From: Magnetococcales bacterium
Lineage (GTDB): Bacteria; Pseudomonadota; Magnetococcia; Magnetococcales; DC0425bin3
DNA length: 16,118 bases
Direction of reading: 5' to 3'
Assembly (NCBI GenBank): GCA_015229045.1
Contig: JADGCJ010000009.1
Location: 50,108-66,225 of the forward strand
The first letter of the stretch is position 1. Each line of letters opens with the position of its first letter. The position numbers were made by a program, and so were the translations under genes. Shown here piece after piece: positions 1-6,703 of this stretch. The notes beneath the pieces were generated by a model that was not told the origin of the DNA, did not search any database, and was given only the letters and a program-made list of their open reading frames with translations.

Positions 1-1
1 A

Positions 2-56
2 CTGTCTCGTCGCTCATTCGTTGTCGCCTCGCATCCATCTTGATCTGGAATTGGAA
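2..56. repeat. Dispersed repeat, copy A (right end of a longer element)
   Basis: These 55 bases match 4934-4988 at 51 of 55 positions with no gaps (constant offset 4932). The four differences are single substitutions. The match ends one base before the stop codon of the SemiSWEET gene, so the element abuts that gene. In the second copy this segment is the right arm of a larger element whose left arm is its inverted complement. The left part of this copy would lie beyond the window edge. Conservation of noncoding sequence between two unrelated gene contexts suggests a mobile or REP/MITE-like repeat. Confidence 0.75.
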
Positions 57-332
57 TTACCCTTGTGCCTGCAAGCGGGTGAACCTGATTTTCATGACCA
101 GCATGGACATCGACAGTAACAAGATGGCGCCATTGGTGGCGATGATGGGCAGAGATTTGACCCGGAAACCATACCACAACCACAACCCCGCCCCGAGACA
201 GTTCAGCAAAAACATGCCCAGGGAGATATCCTTGACCGACCGGCTGCGCCACGTATGAACCACCTGGGGCAGAAAAGCGATGCACGACAGCAGACCGGCA
301 ACGTACCCCAGCATGTCAAGTCCGACGGTCAC
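57..332 (-). CDS. SemiSWEET / PQ-loop family small membrane transporter
   Basis: This is a 91-residue protein with about three hydrophobic segments (roughly residues 5-25, 38-56 and 62-82), the size of a bacterial SemiSWEET, which works as a homodimer moving sugars or similar small solutes across the inner membrane. The PQ-loop signature is visible as AFLPQV near residues 19-24, followed by the polar stretch RSRSVKDIS and a second helix ending LWLWYGF. The chosen start is GTG at 332, because an AAGGA sits 8-9 bases upstream and overlaps the hisA stop codon. The internal ATG at 314 has no good ribosome site. The gene begins 7 bases after hisA and is probably co-transcribed and translationally coupled with the his genes. 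The substrate is unknown. A role linked to histidine synthesis is possible but rests only on position. Confidence 0.82.
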   Translation of the reverse strand: MTVGLDMLGYVAGLLSCIAFLPQVVHTWRSRSVKDISLGMFLLNCLGAGLWLWYGFRVKSLPIIATNGAILLLSMSMLVMKIRFTRLQAQG

Positions 333-339
333 CCGAATC

Positions 340-1080
340 TCATCCTTTGGTAAGGGCCACGGCATCGGCAAGATCGAGACCACCGTCATAGATGGCCTTG
401 CCGGTGATCACTCCGGATATCTTGCCGCCGTTGGGGAAAGGCCCTGCATTGGCCATCACCTCGCGGATGTCTTGCAGAGAGGAGATGCCTCCCGACAGGA
501 TGATGGGCACGTTGACATGGCCGGCCAGCGAGCGGGTTGCCGGAATGTTGGGGCCTTTGAGGACACCATCGCGGCTGATGTCGGTAAAGATGATCTCCGT
601 TGCCCCGGCATCTTCGAGGCGATGCGCCAGATCGAGGGCGGAAATATCCGTCGTCTCCGACCAGCCTTCCACGGCCACGCGACCGGCACGGGCATCGATG
701 CCCACCGAAATGCGTCCGGGAAAGGTTTTGCAGGCCTCACGAACAAAATCCGGATTGCGGCAGGCCACCGAGCCTAAAATGGCGATGGAGACTCCCATCG
801 TGAAGCACTCTTCGATGATTTTCAGGCTGCGCAACCCGCCGCCCAGCTGCACCGGAATGGAGACCGCACCGAGGATGGCCCGAATGGCCTCCAGGTTGAC
901 CGGATGACCGGCAAAGGCACCATTGAGATCCACCACATGCAGCCGTTCGGCGCCCACCTCCTGCCAGCGGGCCGCAGTACCCCCCGGGTCGTTTGAATAG
1001 ACGGTATCGAGATCCATGGCCCCCTGATAGAGGCGCACACAGAGTCCATCCTTGATGTCGATTGCGGGAATGACGATCAT
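340..1080 (-). CDS. hisA: HisA, ProFAR isomerase (histidine biosynthesis)
   Basis: This 246-residue TIM-barrel enzyme is 1-(5-phosphoribosyl)-5-[(5-phosphoribosylamino)methylideneamino]imidazole-4-carboxamide isomerase, the fourth step of histidine synthesis. The catalytic aspartates are in place: Asp8 in PAIDIKDG and Asp129 in SVGIDARAG. Phosphate-binding glycine motifs are seen as QLGGGLRS (about 78-85), and near the C-terminus IFTDISRDGVLKGPN and ILSGGISS. The length matches the family. The ATG at 1080 lies one base after the hisH stop, and the true N-terminus is MIVIPAID, so any longer reading upstream is a shadow. HisF, its half-barrel paralogue and the next pathway enzyme, does not follow. 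A SemiSWEET gene occupies that place. Confidence 0.97.
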   Translation of the reverse strand: MIVIPAIDIKDGLCVRLYQGAMDLDTVYSNDPGGTAARWQEVGAERLHVVDLNGAFAGHPVNLEAIRAILGAVSIPVQLGGGLRSLKIIEECFTMGVSIAILGSVACRNPDFVREACKTFPGRISVGIDARAGRVAVEGWSETTDISALDLAHRLEDAGATEIIFTDISRDGVLKGPNIPATRSLAGHVNVPIILSGGISSLQDIREVMANAGPFPNGGKISGVITGKAIYDGGLDLADAVALTKG

Positions 1081-1081
1081 G

Positions 1082-1717
1082 TTACGTTGACCACTCCAAA
1101 AAGTTGTGGAGGAGCCGCAAGCCATGTCTCTGGCTCTTTTCCGGATGGAATTGGGTGGCAAACAGGTTGTCCCTGGCCACTGCGGCGGTAAAAGTGATGC
1201 CGTAAACGCTGGATCCGGCCACGACCGACGGGTGTGTCGTCTGACCGTGGAAGGAGTGAACGAAGTAAAAATGCGCGGCGTCCGGAATGCCCTTCCACAA
1301 CGGGTGACTTTGCTCCTGGCGCACCTGGTTCCAACCCATGTGGGGCACTTTGAGGCATCGTTCCTGGTCAGCGGGATCAATCATGTCCCGGGAGAAGGGA
1401 ACCACATGACCTGGTATCAGGTTCAGTCCCGCATGGTAACCGAACTCTTCACCGGCAGCAAAAAGCAGCTGCATACCGACGCAGATGCCCAAAAAGGGCT
1501 TTCCCGTCCGGATATGCTCCAGGACCGGCTCCGTGAGGCCCCTGGCGTCCAGGTTGGCGCGACAATCGCCGAAAGCTCCGACCCCGGGCAGCACGAGGTG
1601 CCTTGCCTGAGCGATCGTGTGCGGATCGGCGCTGACCCGCACCTCCCCTCCGGCATGCTCCAGGGCTTTGGCCACGGAACGCAGGTTCCCGGAGCCATAA
1701 TCTACGACAATGATCAT
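1082..1717 (-). CDS. hisH: HisH, glutaminase subunit of imidazole glycerol phosphate synthase
   Basis: This class I glutamine amidotransferase of 211 residues releases ammonia from glutamine and channels it to HisF to make imidazole glycerol phosphate and AICAR. The nucleophile Cys79 lies in [11 protein letters not shown], and the other two triad members are His191 and Glu193 in QFHPEKSQ. The N-terminal [10 protein letters not shown] and the [10 protein letters not shown] segment are typical. Its ATG overlaps the hisB stop as ATGA, and an AAAGGA precedes it by about 10 bases inside hisB, which implies translational coupling. Its obligate partner HisF is not in this window. Confidence 0.97.
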   Translation of the reverse strand: MIIVVDYGSGNLRSVAKALEHAGGEVRVSADPHTIAQARHLVLPGVGAFGDCRANLDARGLTEPVLEHIRTGKPFLGICVGMQLLFAAGEEFGYHAGLNLIPGHVVPFSRDMIDPADQERCLKVPHMGWNQVRQEQSHPLWKGIPDAAHFYFVHSFHGQTTHPSVVAGSSVYGITFTAAVARDNLFATQFHPEKSQRHGLRLLHNFLEWST

Positions 1718-2313
1718 GGATTCAAGGTTCCTTTAGTGCTGGGAACCCGGTCTCCCAGGCGTGGATCGGGAGCGCAGGCCATGCGCAGTGCCCGGGCCAG
1801 GGCCTTGAAACAGGATTCAATCACATGGTGGTCATTGTGGCCATACAGGCTGGTGACATGCAAGGTCATGCCGACATTATGGGCAAAAGCCATGAACCAT
1901 TCGCGAAACAATTCGGTCTCCATGCTGCCGAGCCGCGGCGAGGCAAAAGTCACCTCCCAGATCAGACAGGGGCGGTTGGAAAGATCGACGACCACACGGG
2001 ACAGAGCCTCGTCCAGGGGCACATAGGCGTGACCAAAACGGTTGATGCCGCGTCGATCCCCCAAAGCCTGCCGAAAAGCCTGGCCCAGAACGATACCGAC
2101 ATCCTCGGCAGTATGGTGGCCATCGATGTGCAGATCCCCTTCGGCCCGGATGGTCAGATCAAAAAGACCGTGCCGCCCCAACTGGTCGAGCATGTGATCC
2201 AGAAAACCCAGCCCGGTCTGAATCCCGGTTGCACCGCTGCCATCCAGGGTGACCTCTGCCCGGACCTGAGTTTCGCGTGTTTTTCGTTCCACGGTGGCTG
2301 TACGGATGATCAT
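1714..2313 (-). CDS. hisB: HisB, imidazoleglycerol-phosphate dehydratase (monofunctional)
   Basis: This 199-residue dehydratase converts imidazole glycerol phosphate to imidazole acetol phosphate. The manganese-binding and active-site motifs are intact: [13 protein letters not shown] (about 40-52), [24 protein letters not shown] and [19 protein letters not shown]. It has the length of the stand-alone enzyme, without the histidinol-phosphatase domain found in the enterobacterial fusion. The ATG at 2313 was chosen because AGGAAGG lies just upstream and the residues before it ([12 protein letters not shown]) do not belong to the family. It is the first gene of the visible his cluster and overlaps hisH by 4 bases. 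Confidence 0.96.
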   Translation of the reverse strand: MIIRTATVERKTRETQVRAEVTLDGSGATGIQTGLGFLDHMLDQLGRHGLFDLTIRAEGDLHIDGHHTAEDVGIVLGQAFRQALGDRRGINRFGHAYVPLDEALSRVVVDLSNRPCLIWEVTFASPRLGSMETELFREWFMAFAHNVGMTLHVTSLYGHNDHHVIESCFKALARALRMACAPDPRLGDRVPSTKGTLNP

Positions 2314-2653
2314 AACCTTCCTGTCGATCAACAACGTTCCAGCAGTCGCCCGACCCCGCCCATCAGGCCCGGGCACCTCTGCTCTCTACACTAGGGCAGG
2401 ATAGCACCCCGCTCAAAAAATCGTCCAGGATTCAAACGTCAGCGACCCTTCCATGCCTCCATTTTCTTTCGAGGGGGTCACATGGAACATTATGTCCTCA
2501 GACTCATCACACAACTGTGTAGCATGAAACAAAATGTCCTGCGAATCGTGAATCTCTCCGCCTTGGGATCAAAATTCCAACACCCATCGTCAAAGTGGCA
2601 ACCCGCACCCCTTCCGGATCCTGATAATATACCCCATAAAAATCAATATTATG
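2314..2653. other. Intergenic region upstream of hisB
   Basis: About 340 bases carry no convincing gene. The his promoter must lie here or further upstream, reading leftward, but no clear -35/-10 pair or attenuator-like run of histidine codons could be picked out. The part around 2620-2660 is AT-rich. A plus-strand reading frame starting at 2482 has a GAGGGGG ribosome-site-like run but runs antisense into the neighbouring gene and does not look like protein, so it was not called. Confidence 0.5.
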
Positions 2654-2941
2654 CTATTCTTTGGCTACAGAAAAGGGCAGAAAGAGGGAGGCGTTCCCTG
2701 GCGCGCTTTCACGACGCTCCATAAGCGTGATCAACTGATCGGCAAACTGGACCGACAAACAGTGATCCACCCAGGATTGCAGGGCCACAATGGCCGTTGC
2801 AGAAGGGGTTTCGGGCAGTTCGCGGAACTGGTCCACCACCCAGTTTTCAGCATAGAGACGGTAGGTTTCAATCAGGTCGCGGACCAGGCCATGCAGGGTG
2901 TGAAAATTCTCTTCCGTGACCGTGATGCTGCGACGTTTCAT
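2654..2941 (-). CDS. Small hypothetical protein, 95 residues
   Basis: No family is recognised. The protein begins MKRRSITVTEENFHTLHGLV, which resembles the N-terminus of small regulatory or antitoxin-like proteins, then runs as predicted helices with a mixed charge pattern (DLIETYRLYAENWVVDQF, IVALQSWVDHCLSVQFADQLITLMERRE) and ends in a hydrophobic LFLPFSVAKE. It has no signal peptide or membrane segment. The ATG at 2941 has AGGTG about 8 bases upstream. It stands alone: hisB starts 340 bases downstream on the same strand and the small membrane-protein gene diverges on the other side. A toxin partner is not visible next to it, so an antitoxin role is not supported. Confidence 0.6.
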   Translation of the reverse strand: MKRRSITVTEENFHTLHGLVRDLIETYRLYAENWVVDQFRELPETPSATAIVALQSWVDHCLSVQFADQLITLMERRESAPGNASLFLPFSVAKE

Positions 2942-3194
2942 GGCGAGACACCTGGATAAAACAAGTTAAAACAGATAGATAGATTGATGGAATCGCTGTT
3001 TTTAACACGATCCGGCACGACTCGTCACCCCCGGAGTCAATCATGGCTCGATGCTTGCGTTATACATTTCTAAATATAACTTTCACTGCCGGTCCGCCAC
3101 CCTTTTCTTCGGACTCCGGTCAAACCACGGTGGAGAACCCTTTTTTTCAACGATGCCAGTCAGCATCCAGTCAAACCCTTACAGGAGAGAGACC

Positions 3195-3338
3195 ATGAGT
3201 ACAGTCAATACCAACAAACAAAATCTGCGCGAGAAAATTTTGGAAAATGCCGGCATGATTGCCATTATGGGATTGGTTTTCGCTGCGGTTCCTCTGCTGA
3301 CAGCATGGTCGGTCAAAGGATTGATCCAGATTTTCTGA
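3195..3338 (+). CDS. Small single-span membrane protein, 47 residues
   Basis: A very strong ribosome site (AGGAGAGAG) lies 5-12 bases before the ATG at 3195, which selects this start within a longer open frame. The protein has a charged, polar N-terminal 18 residues (STVNTNKQNLREKILENAG) followed by one hydrophobic segment from about residue 20 to 40 (MIAIMGLVFAAVPLLTAW), and ends KGLIQIF. The positive charges before the helix predict N-in topology in the inner membrane. No family is recognised. Stand-alone proteins of this kind often are accessory subunits or regulators of larger membrane complexes, but nothing here names a partner. The upstream stretch 3050-3090 is AT-rich and could hold the promoter. 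Confidence 0.62.
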   Translation: MSTVNTNKQNLREKILENAGMIAIMGLVFAAVPLLTAWSVKGLIQIF

Positions 3339-3424
3339 GGCAAGCCTGATCGTCTGAATTGCATGGGGTCTTGACGGAGGCACGCGGCGTTCGTCCCCTG
3401 AACAAGGCCCCCGGTCAGGCTTCG

Positions 3425-3459
3425 TTCCCCGCACACAGGTGAGTCCTGTGTGCGGGGAA
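3425..3459. terminator. Perfect 15-bp hairpin between convergent genes
   Basis: Arms 3425-3439 (TTCCCCGCACACAGG) and 3445-3459 (CCTGTGTGCGGGGAA) pair perfectly with a 5-base loop. It lies between the small membrane-protein gene and the EAL-CZB gene, which converge on it, so a bidirectional terminator is the simplest reading. No T-run follows on either strand, so it is not a classical intrinsic terminator. It could instead protect mRNA 3' ends. Confidence 0.6.
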
Positions 3460-3478
3460 TGGTGTGACTGTGGCTTGA

Positions 3479-4693
3479 TCATGTCGTTTGGCTTGCCAGG
3501 GAGTTTCTGTGCACCTCGTTTTCCAAATCCTGGAGGAGACGTATCATCTCTCCGGACAGTGAATTCAGTCTGTCCAGAAGATTGAACAGTCGATGATCAA
3601 ATTTGTCGACTGTGACGCTTCTGAGCAGGTCACGTCCTGTCTTGTGCAGGTCCTCGTGGTGTTTTTCAATCTCTTGGTATGCCTTGTAGTTTGCATAATC
3701 TTTTCCATCGCTGTAATACCACTTGCCCAGGTTGCATTCGGTATGGTCGCCGAGCATCTCCTTGAACTCCGCATCGTCTTCGATACCTTCGGGAATATCG
3801 TTGCTGCGCAGATGGTAGAAGAGCTCCATCATGTCCTTGCGCCACTGGATATGATCCACCTGGGCCTGATAAACCAGTCCTATGGGTTTCCCTTCCCATC
3901 TTTTGCCTGATTCGACCAGGTCGATGAAGGCGTTCAGTGGAAGAGGCCGTGACATGTAGAAACCCTGCCCCTGGTGACAGCCACTGTAAAGCAATTTCTT
4001 ATAGGTGCATAAATCTTCAACACCTTCTGCCACAACACGCATGCCGAGTCTCTGCGCCATCCTGATATTGGAGCTGACAATCTTGTTGCCCTTGCCTGTG
4101 GTGACCTTGTTGTCGACACACATATGGCTCACCAGGCTCTTGTCCAGCTTGAGCGATGAAAATGGAAAAGTGGAGAGGACTTCGAGAGAGGAGTACCCCG
4201 TTCCAAAATCATCAAGCGAGAGTTTGATGCCCAGTTCGTGCAGATCGTGCATGGTTTGAATCGACTGCAACGACATATCAACCAATGTTGTTTCGGTCAT
4301 TTCAAATATTATCTTTTTATCGTCAAATCTTCCCGATGCAAAAATACTTTCAACCTGATCGCGGAAGCTTGGAATTTTCAAATCATGGCTGGAAATATTG
4401 AAAGAGAAACTCAGACCGGAAAAAGATCGCCGATCAATTGTAATATCTGCCATGAATTTTGGAAGCATTTTCTCAGTTATAACAGTAATATATCCCGTCT
4501 CTTCCGCCAACGGTATAAAATCATTCGGTTGGATGAATACCGACTCCTTCTTCCACCGGATCAAAGATTCAGCACCGATAATCCTGCCGGTCATGAATGA
4601 GATTTTTGGTTGATAGTAGAATATAAACTCATCATTCTCGAGACCGTTTTTTATATCGTGCAGCATGAGACCACTCGCGCCATGACGACTCAT
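3479..4693 (-). CDS. EAL-domain c-di-GMP phosphodiesterase with C-terminal CZB zinc-binding domain
   Basis: This 404-residue cytoplasmic protein has an EAL domain at about 12-265 and a CZB domain at about 278-352, with no membrane segment. The signature EAL triplet reads ESL (Glu42), but the catalytic and metal residues are present: Asn99 in FNISS, Glu131/Glu134 in FEMTET, Asp161-Asp162 in LDDFGTGYSS, Lys182, Glu223 in VVAEGVED and Gln243 in GCHQGQGFY. It should therefore hydrolyse c-di-GMP to pGpG. The CZB motif fits HxxW (His281), CxLGxW (Cys320) and HxxxH (His346/His350), though the stretch between the first two is longer than usual. CZB domains bind zinc and are redox or zinc sensors in chemoreceptors and in the cyclase DgcZ, so zinc or oxidant control of activity is inferred. 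The ATG at 4693 is preceded by AAAAGG. Confidence 0.9.
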   Translation of the reverse strand: MSRHGASGLMLHDIKNGLENDEFIFYYQPKISFMTGRIIGAESLIRWKKESVFIQPNDFIPLAEETGYITVITEKMLPKFMADITIDRRSFSGLSFSFNISSHDLKIPSFRDQVESIFASGRFDDKKIIFEMTETTLVDMSLQSIQTMHDLHELGIKLSLDDFGTGYSSLEVLSTFPFSSLKLDKSLVSHMCVDNKVTTGKGNKIVSSNIRMAQRLGMRVVAEGVEDLCTYKKLLYSGCHQGQGFYMSRPLPLNAFIDLVESGKRWEGKPIGLVYQAQVDHIQWRKDMMELFYHLRSNDIPEGIEDDAEFKEMLGDHTECNLGKWYYSDGKDYANYKAYQEIEKHHEDLHKTGRDLLRSVTVDKFDHRLFNLLDRLNSLSGEMIRLLQDLENEVHRNSLASQTT

Positions 4694-4824
4694 GATCGTG
4701 ACCTTTTAAAGCAATAGTTATCCAACAGGAGCCAAAGCCCTGATCGAAACATCATGGAGAAGACGTCACTCCCTCTTATCGTGACAAGGAGACTTCCGGA
4801 TACAACTCCCCAGCTCTCTTTTTA

Positions 4825-4988
4825 TTCCAATCCCAGATCAAGCGTCTGCTTCGTCGACTGTCTCATGCCAATTCCAGATCAAGCGTCTGCTTCGTTGACT
4901 GCCTCACTCACTCCTCGCCGTACCCAACACGTCCTGTCTCGTCGCTCACTCGTTATCGCCGCGCATCCATCTTGATCTGGAGTTGGAA
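4825..4988. repeat. Repeat element with inverted ends, copy B
   Basis: Within the 418-base gap between the EAL-CZB and ankyrin genes, this segment begins with TTCCAATCCCAGATCAAG (4825-4842) and ends with its near-perfect inverted complement, CTTGATCTGGAGTTGGAA (4971-4988; 16 of 18 match). Its right 55 bases match 2-56 at the left window edge. The left arm is duplicated in tandem. No open frame fits inside. This is the form of a MITE or REP-derived element. Flanking target-site duplications were not evident. The rest of the gap (4694-4824 and 4989-5065) shows nothing else. Confidence 0.7.
4827..4908. repeat. Tandem 41-base direct repeat, two copies
   Basis: Copies at 4827-4867 and 4868-4908 agree at about 36 of 41 positions. 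Each begins with the arm of the larger element (CCAAT[C/T]CCAGATCAAG) and continues with CGTCTGCTTCGT[C/T]GACTG. The duplication lies inside the left half of the repeat element. Confidence 0.8.
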
Positions 4989-5065
4989 CCATGCCACGAC
5001 GCACGGCGACGTTGCACCACTCCTCCCTACCGGCGATCCCAGGGCACGACAGGGGGATTCGCGTT

Positions 5066-5101
5066 CTCCAGGAAGGGCCTCTGCCCCGGCCCTTCCTGGA
5101 G
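5066..5101. terminator. 14-bp hairpin downstream of the ankyrin gene
   Basis: Arms 5066-5079 (CTCCAGGAAGGGCC) and 5088-5101 (GGCCCTTCCTGGAG) are perfect complements with an 8-base loop. It lies 10 bases beyond the stop codon of the ankyrin gene, the last gene of the molybdoenzyme operon, so it probably marks the 3' end of that transcript. There is no T-run after it. Confidence 0.6.
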
Positions 5102-5111
5102 CGTCACAGAC

Positions 5112-6128
5112 TCAATAGCAGGTACCGCCGGCCTCCTGGAGAAGCATTTCCACCTCTTCGTGATGTTTTTCCAGGGCCATCAGGCGGGAGGTGACACCTT
5201 TGTTGTCGCGTTCGTTGACCCGCGCCCCTTTGGCCAATAAAAACTTGACGATTTCCGCATGTCCGTTGGCCGAGGCAAACATCAGGGCATTCAAACCATC
5301 TTCGTTTTTGACATGGACATCCGATCCATGCTCCACCAACATTTTAACGATCTCCGTATGGCCTTTTTCGGATGCAATCAGAAGCGCTGTGCAACCGCAT
5401 TGGTGGTTGCGTTCGATGCTGGCTTTTTTCTCTATCAGCAGGTGGGCAGCCTGGATATCACCATATTGGGCAGCCAACATGAGGGGAGTGTTGCCCTCCT
5501 TGTCCTGGGCGTTGATGTCCGCTCCGGCAGCGATCAGGGCAGGCAACAACTGCGCATTGCCATACTGGATCGCCAGATGCACGGCTGTACGCAACTTTTG
5601 GTTCGTCGCCTTGACATTGGCCCCCTTGGCAAGCAATTTCTCCAGTATCTTCAGGCGAGTGGCCTGCTCAGACGGATCCTTCAACCGCACGGCGACTATT
5701 TTCAACAACGGGGTCCAGAACCCCTTGGTCTGAAAATTGACATCCGCTCCGTGGTCGATCAGAGCGTCCACCAGCTCGGGGTGCATCCATTCGGCGGCCA
5801 GAAACAGGGCCGTACACCCAGCCCGCAGGTGCTGAGCGTTGACATCAACCCCTTTTTTCAAGAGCAGGTCGACGACTTCCGCATGGCCTTCCTGGGACGC
5901 CATCATGAGCAGTGACATGCCCACCTGGCTGTATTGATTGGGATCGGCCCCCTTGTTCAGAGCGTCCCGGACGGCTGCCCAATCCCCCTTGTAGGCGGCA
6001 TCCCAGACCTTGGATTCAGGTGCAGCGGCGGCACCTTGGGCAGCACCCGATTGTGCCCGGGCATCGGTCGCGACGAGACCACCGGCCAACAACAACGTCA
6101 TGCAGAACATGGCAACACTTTTTTTCAT
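5112..6128 (-). CDS. Exported ankyrin-repeat protein, last gene of the molybdoenzyme operon
   Basis: This 338-residue protein starts with a Sec signal peptide (MKKSVAMFCMTLLLAGGLVA, probable cleavage after ATDARA at about residue 25), then an Ala/Gly/Gln-rich linker, then about nine ankyrin repeats of about 33 residues to the C-terminus. Repeats carry the usual pattern, for example NTPLMLAAQYGD and LNALMFASANGHAEIVKFLL, with the fourth repeat expanded. The ATG at 6128 was preferred over an upstream in-frame ATG because AAAGGTGG precedes it and the signal peptide begins there. It starts 20 bases after the HybE-like gene and is likely in the same operon. Ankyrin repeats bind proteins. A periplasmic partner or protector of the exported catalytic subunit is an inference. 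Confidence 0.88.
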   Translation of the reverse strand: MKKSVAMFCMTLLLAGGLVATDARAQSGAAQGAAAAPESKVWDAAYKGDWAAVRDALNKGADPNQYSQVGMSLLMMASQEGHAEVVDLLLKKGVDVNAQHLRAGCTALFLAAEWMHPELVDALIDHGADVNFQTKGFWTPLLKIVAVRLKDPSEQATRLKILEKLLAKGANVKATNQKLRTAVHLAIQYGNAQLLPALIAAGADINAQDKEGNTPLMLAAQYGDIQAAHLLIEKKASIERNHQCGCTALLIASEKGHTEIVKMLVEHGSDVHVKNEDGLNALMFASANGHAEIVKFLLAKGARVNERDNKGVTSRLMALEKHHEEVEMLLQEAGGTCY

Positions 6129-6148
6129 GATGGACCACCTTTGATTTG

Positions 6149-6703
6149 TCACCCTTTTGCCAGACGAAAACTGCCAAAAATCTCCCGACGGGTCAAATCT
6201 TGTTGCCAGCGACACTCCATGGAGCGTTCCTTGCGGATGGTATCGCGAAACCGGACGACATCGGTCCAGGCGGCAAACACCTGGTCGCCGGTCTGGTAGC
6301 GCGACAAACCAACCACCAGGGGCTGAATATAAAAAAATCCGAGCTGCGGATCATATTGTGTATGGGCCTCCTGGGTCTGTCCCAGAATGGTCAAGCTGGT
6401 TCTCGGACCCAAGGTGGGCAGAGAAACCCTCTCCCGACCATCCGGAATGGCTGTCCGGGGCGTCTCCGGCACCAGAACCCGACACAGCATCCAAGGCGTC
6501 AATTGCAAAAACAGAGTCCACCCTTCAAGATGTCGGCAGGCCCTGGTTTCATGGCCAAGGGCCAGGTTGAGAAAATCTGCCTCCAGGCCGGGAAGAACCT
6601 GCTCCCGGCGCAACCCCTCCGTAGCCGCCTCGAAGAGTACACGAAACCTAGCATGGAATTCTACCTCACCCGGGTCACCAGGTTCCAGATCGATTGTTGA
6701 CAC
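6149..6703 (-). CDS. HybE-like assembly chaperone
   Basis: This is a 184-residue cytoplasmic protein whose centre resembles the HybE family of hydrogenase maturation chaperones: WTLFLQLTPWMLCRVLVP corresponds to the conserved TPWML segment of HybE, followed by a short loop and VSLPTLGPRTSLTILGQ, then FFYIQPL where HybE has a Ser-Pro-Leu-type motif. In Escherichia coli HybE binds the Tat signal of the hydrogenase-2 small subunit. Here no hydrogenase genes are visible and the neighbours encode a Tat-exported molybdoenzyme, so the protein likely serves that enzyme (inference). The GTG start at 6703 has GGGAGAGG just upstream and gives a 29-base overlap with the TorD-like gene. An ATG at 6748 would need a longer overlap. 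Confidence 0.68.
   Translation of the reverse strand: MSTIDLEPGDPGEVEFHARFRVLFEAATEGLRREQVLPGLEADFLNLALGHETRACRHLEGWTLFLQLTPWMLCRVLVPETPRTAIPDGRERVSLPTLGPRTSLTILGQTQEAHTQYDPQLGFFYIQPLVVGLSRYQTGDQVFAAWTDVVRFRDTIRKERSMECRWQQDLTRREIFGSFRLAKG

Noticed and set aside
1106..2026. Plus-strand open frame of 306 residues across hisH and hisB
   Set aside because: It lies opposite two intact histidine genes with all catalytic motifs present. No protein family pattern is seen in it.
2482..2724. Plus-strand 80-residue open frame with a GAGGGGG ribosome-site-like run
   Set aside because: Its product has no domain-like pattern, and its end runs antisense through the tail of the better supported minus-strand gene at 2654-2941.
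2654..2941. Antitoxin of a toxin-antitoxin pair
   Set aside because: The N-terminus is reminiscent, but no adjacent toxin-sized gene exists on the same strand.
4825..4988. CRISPR array
   Set aside because: There are only two tandem copies of 41 bases with no spacers between them, plus an inverted arm. No cas genes are nearby.
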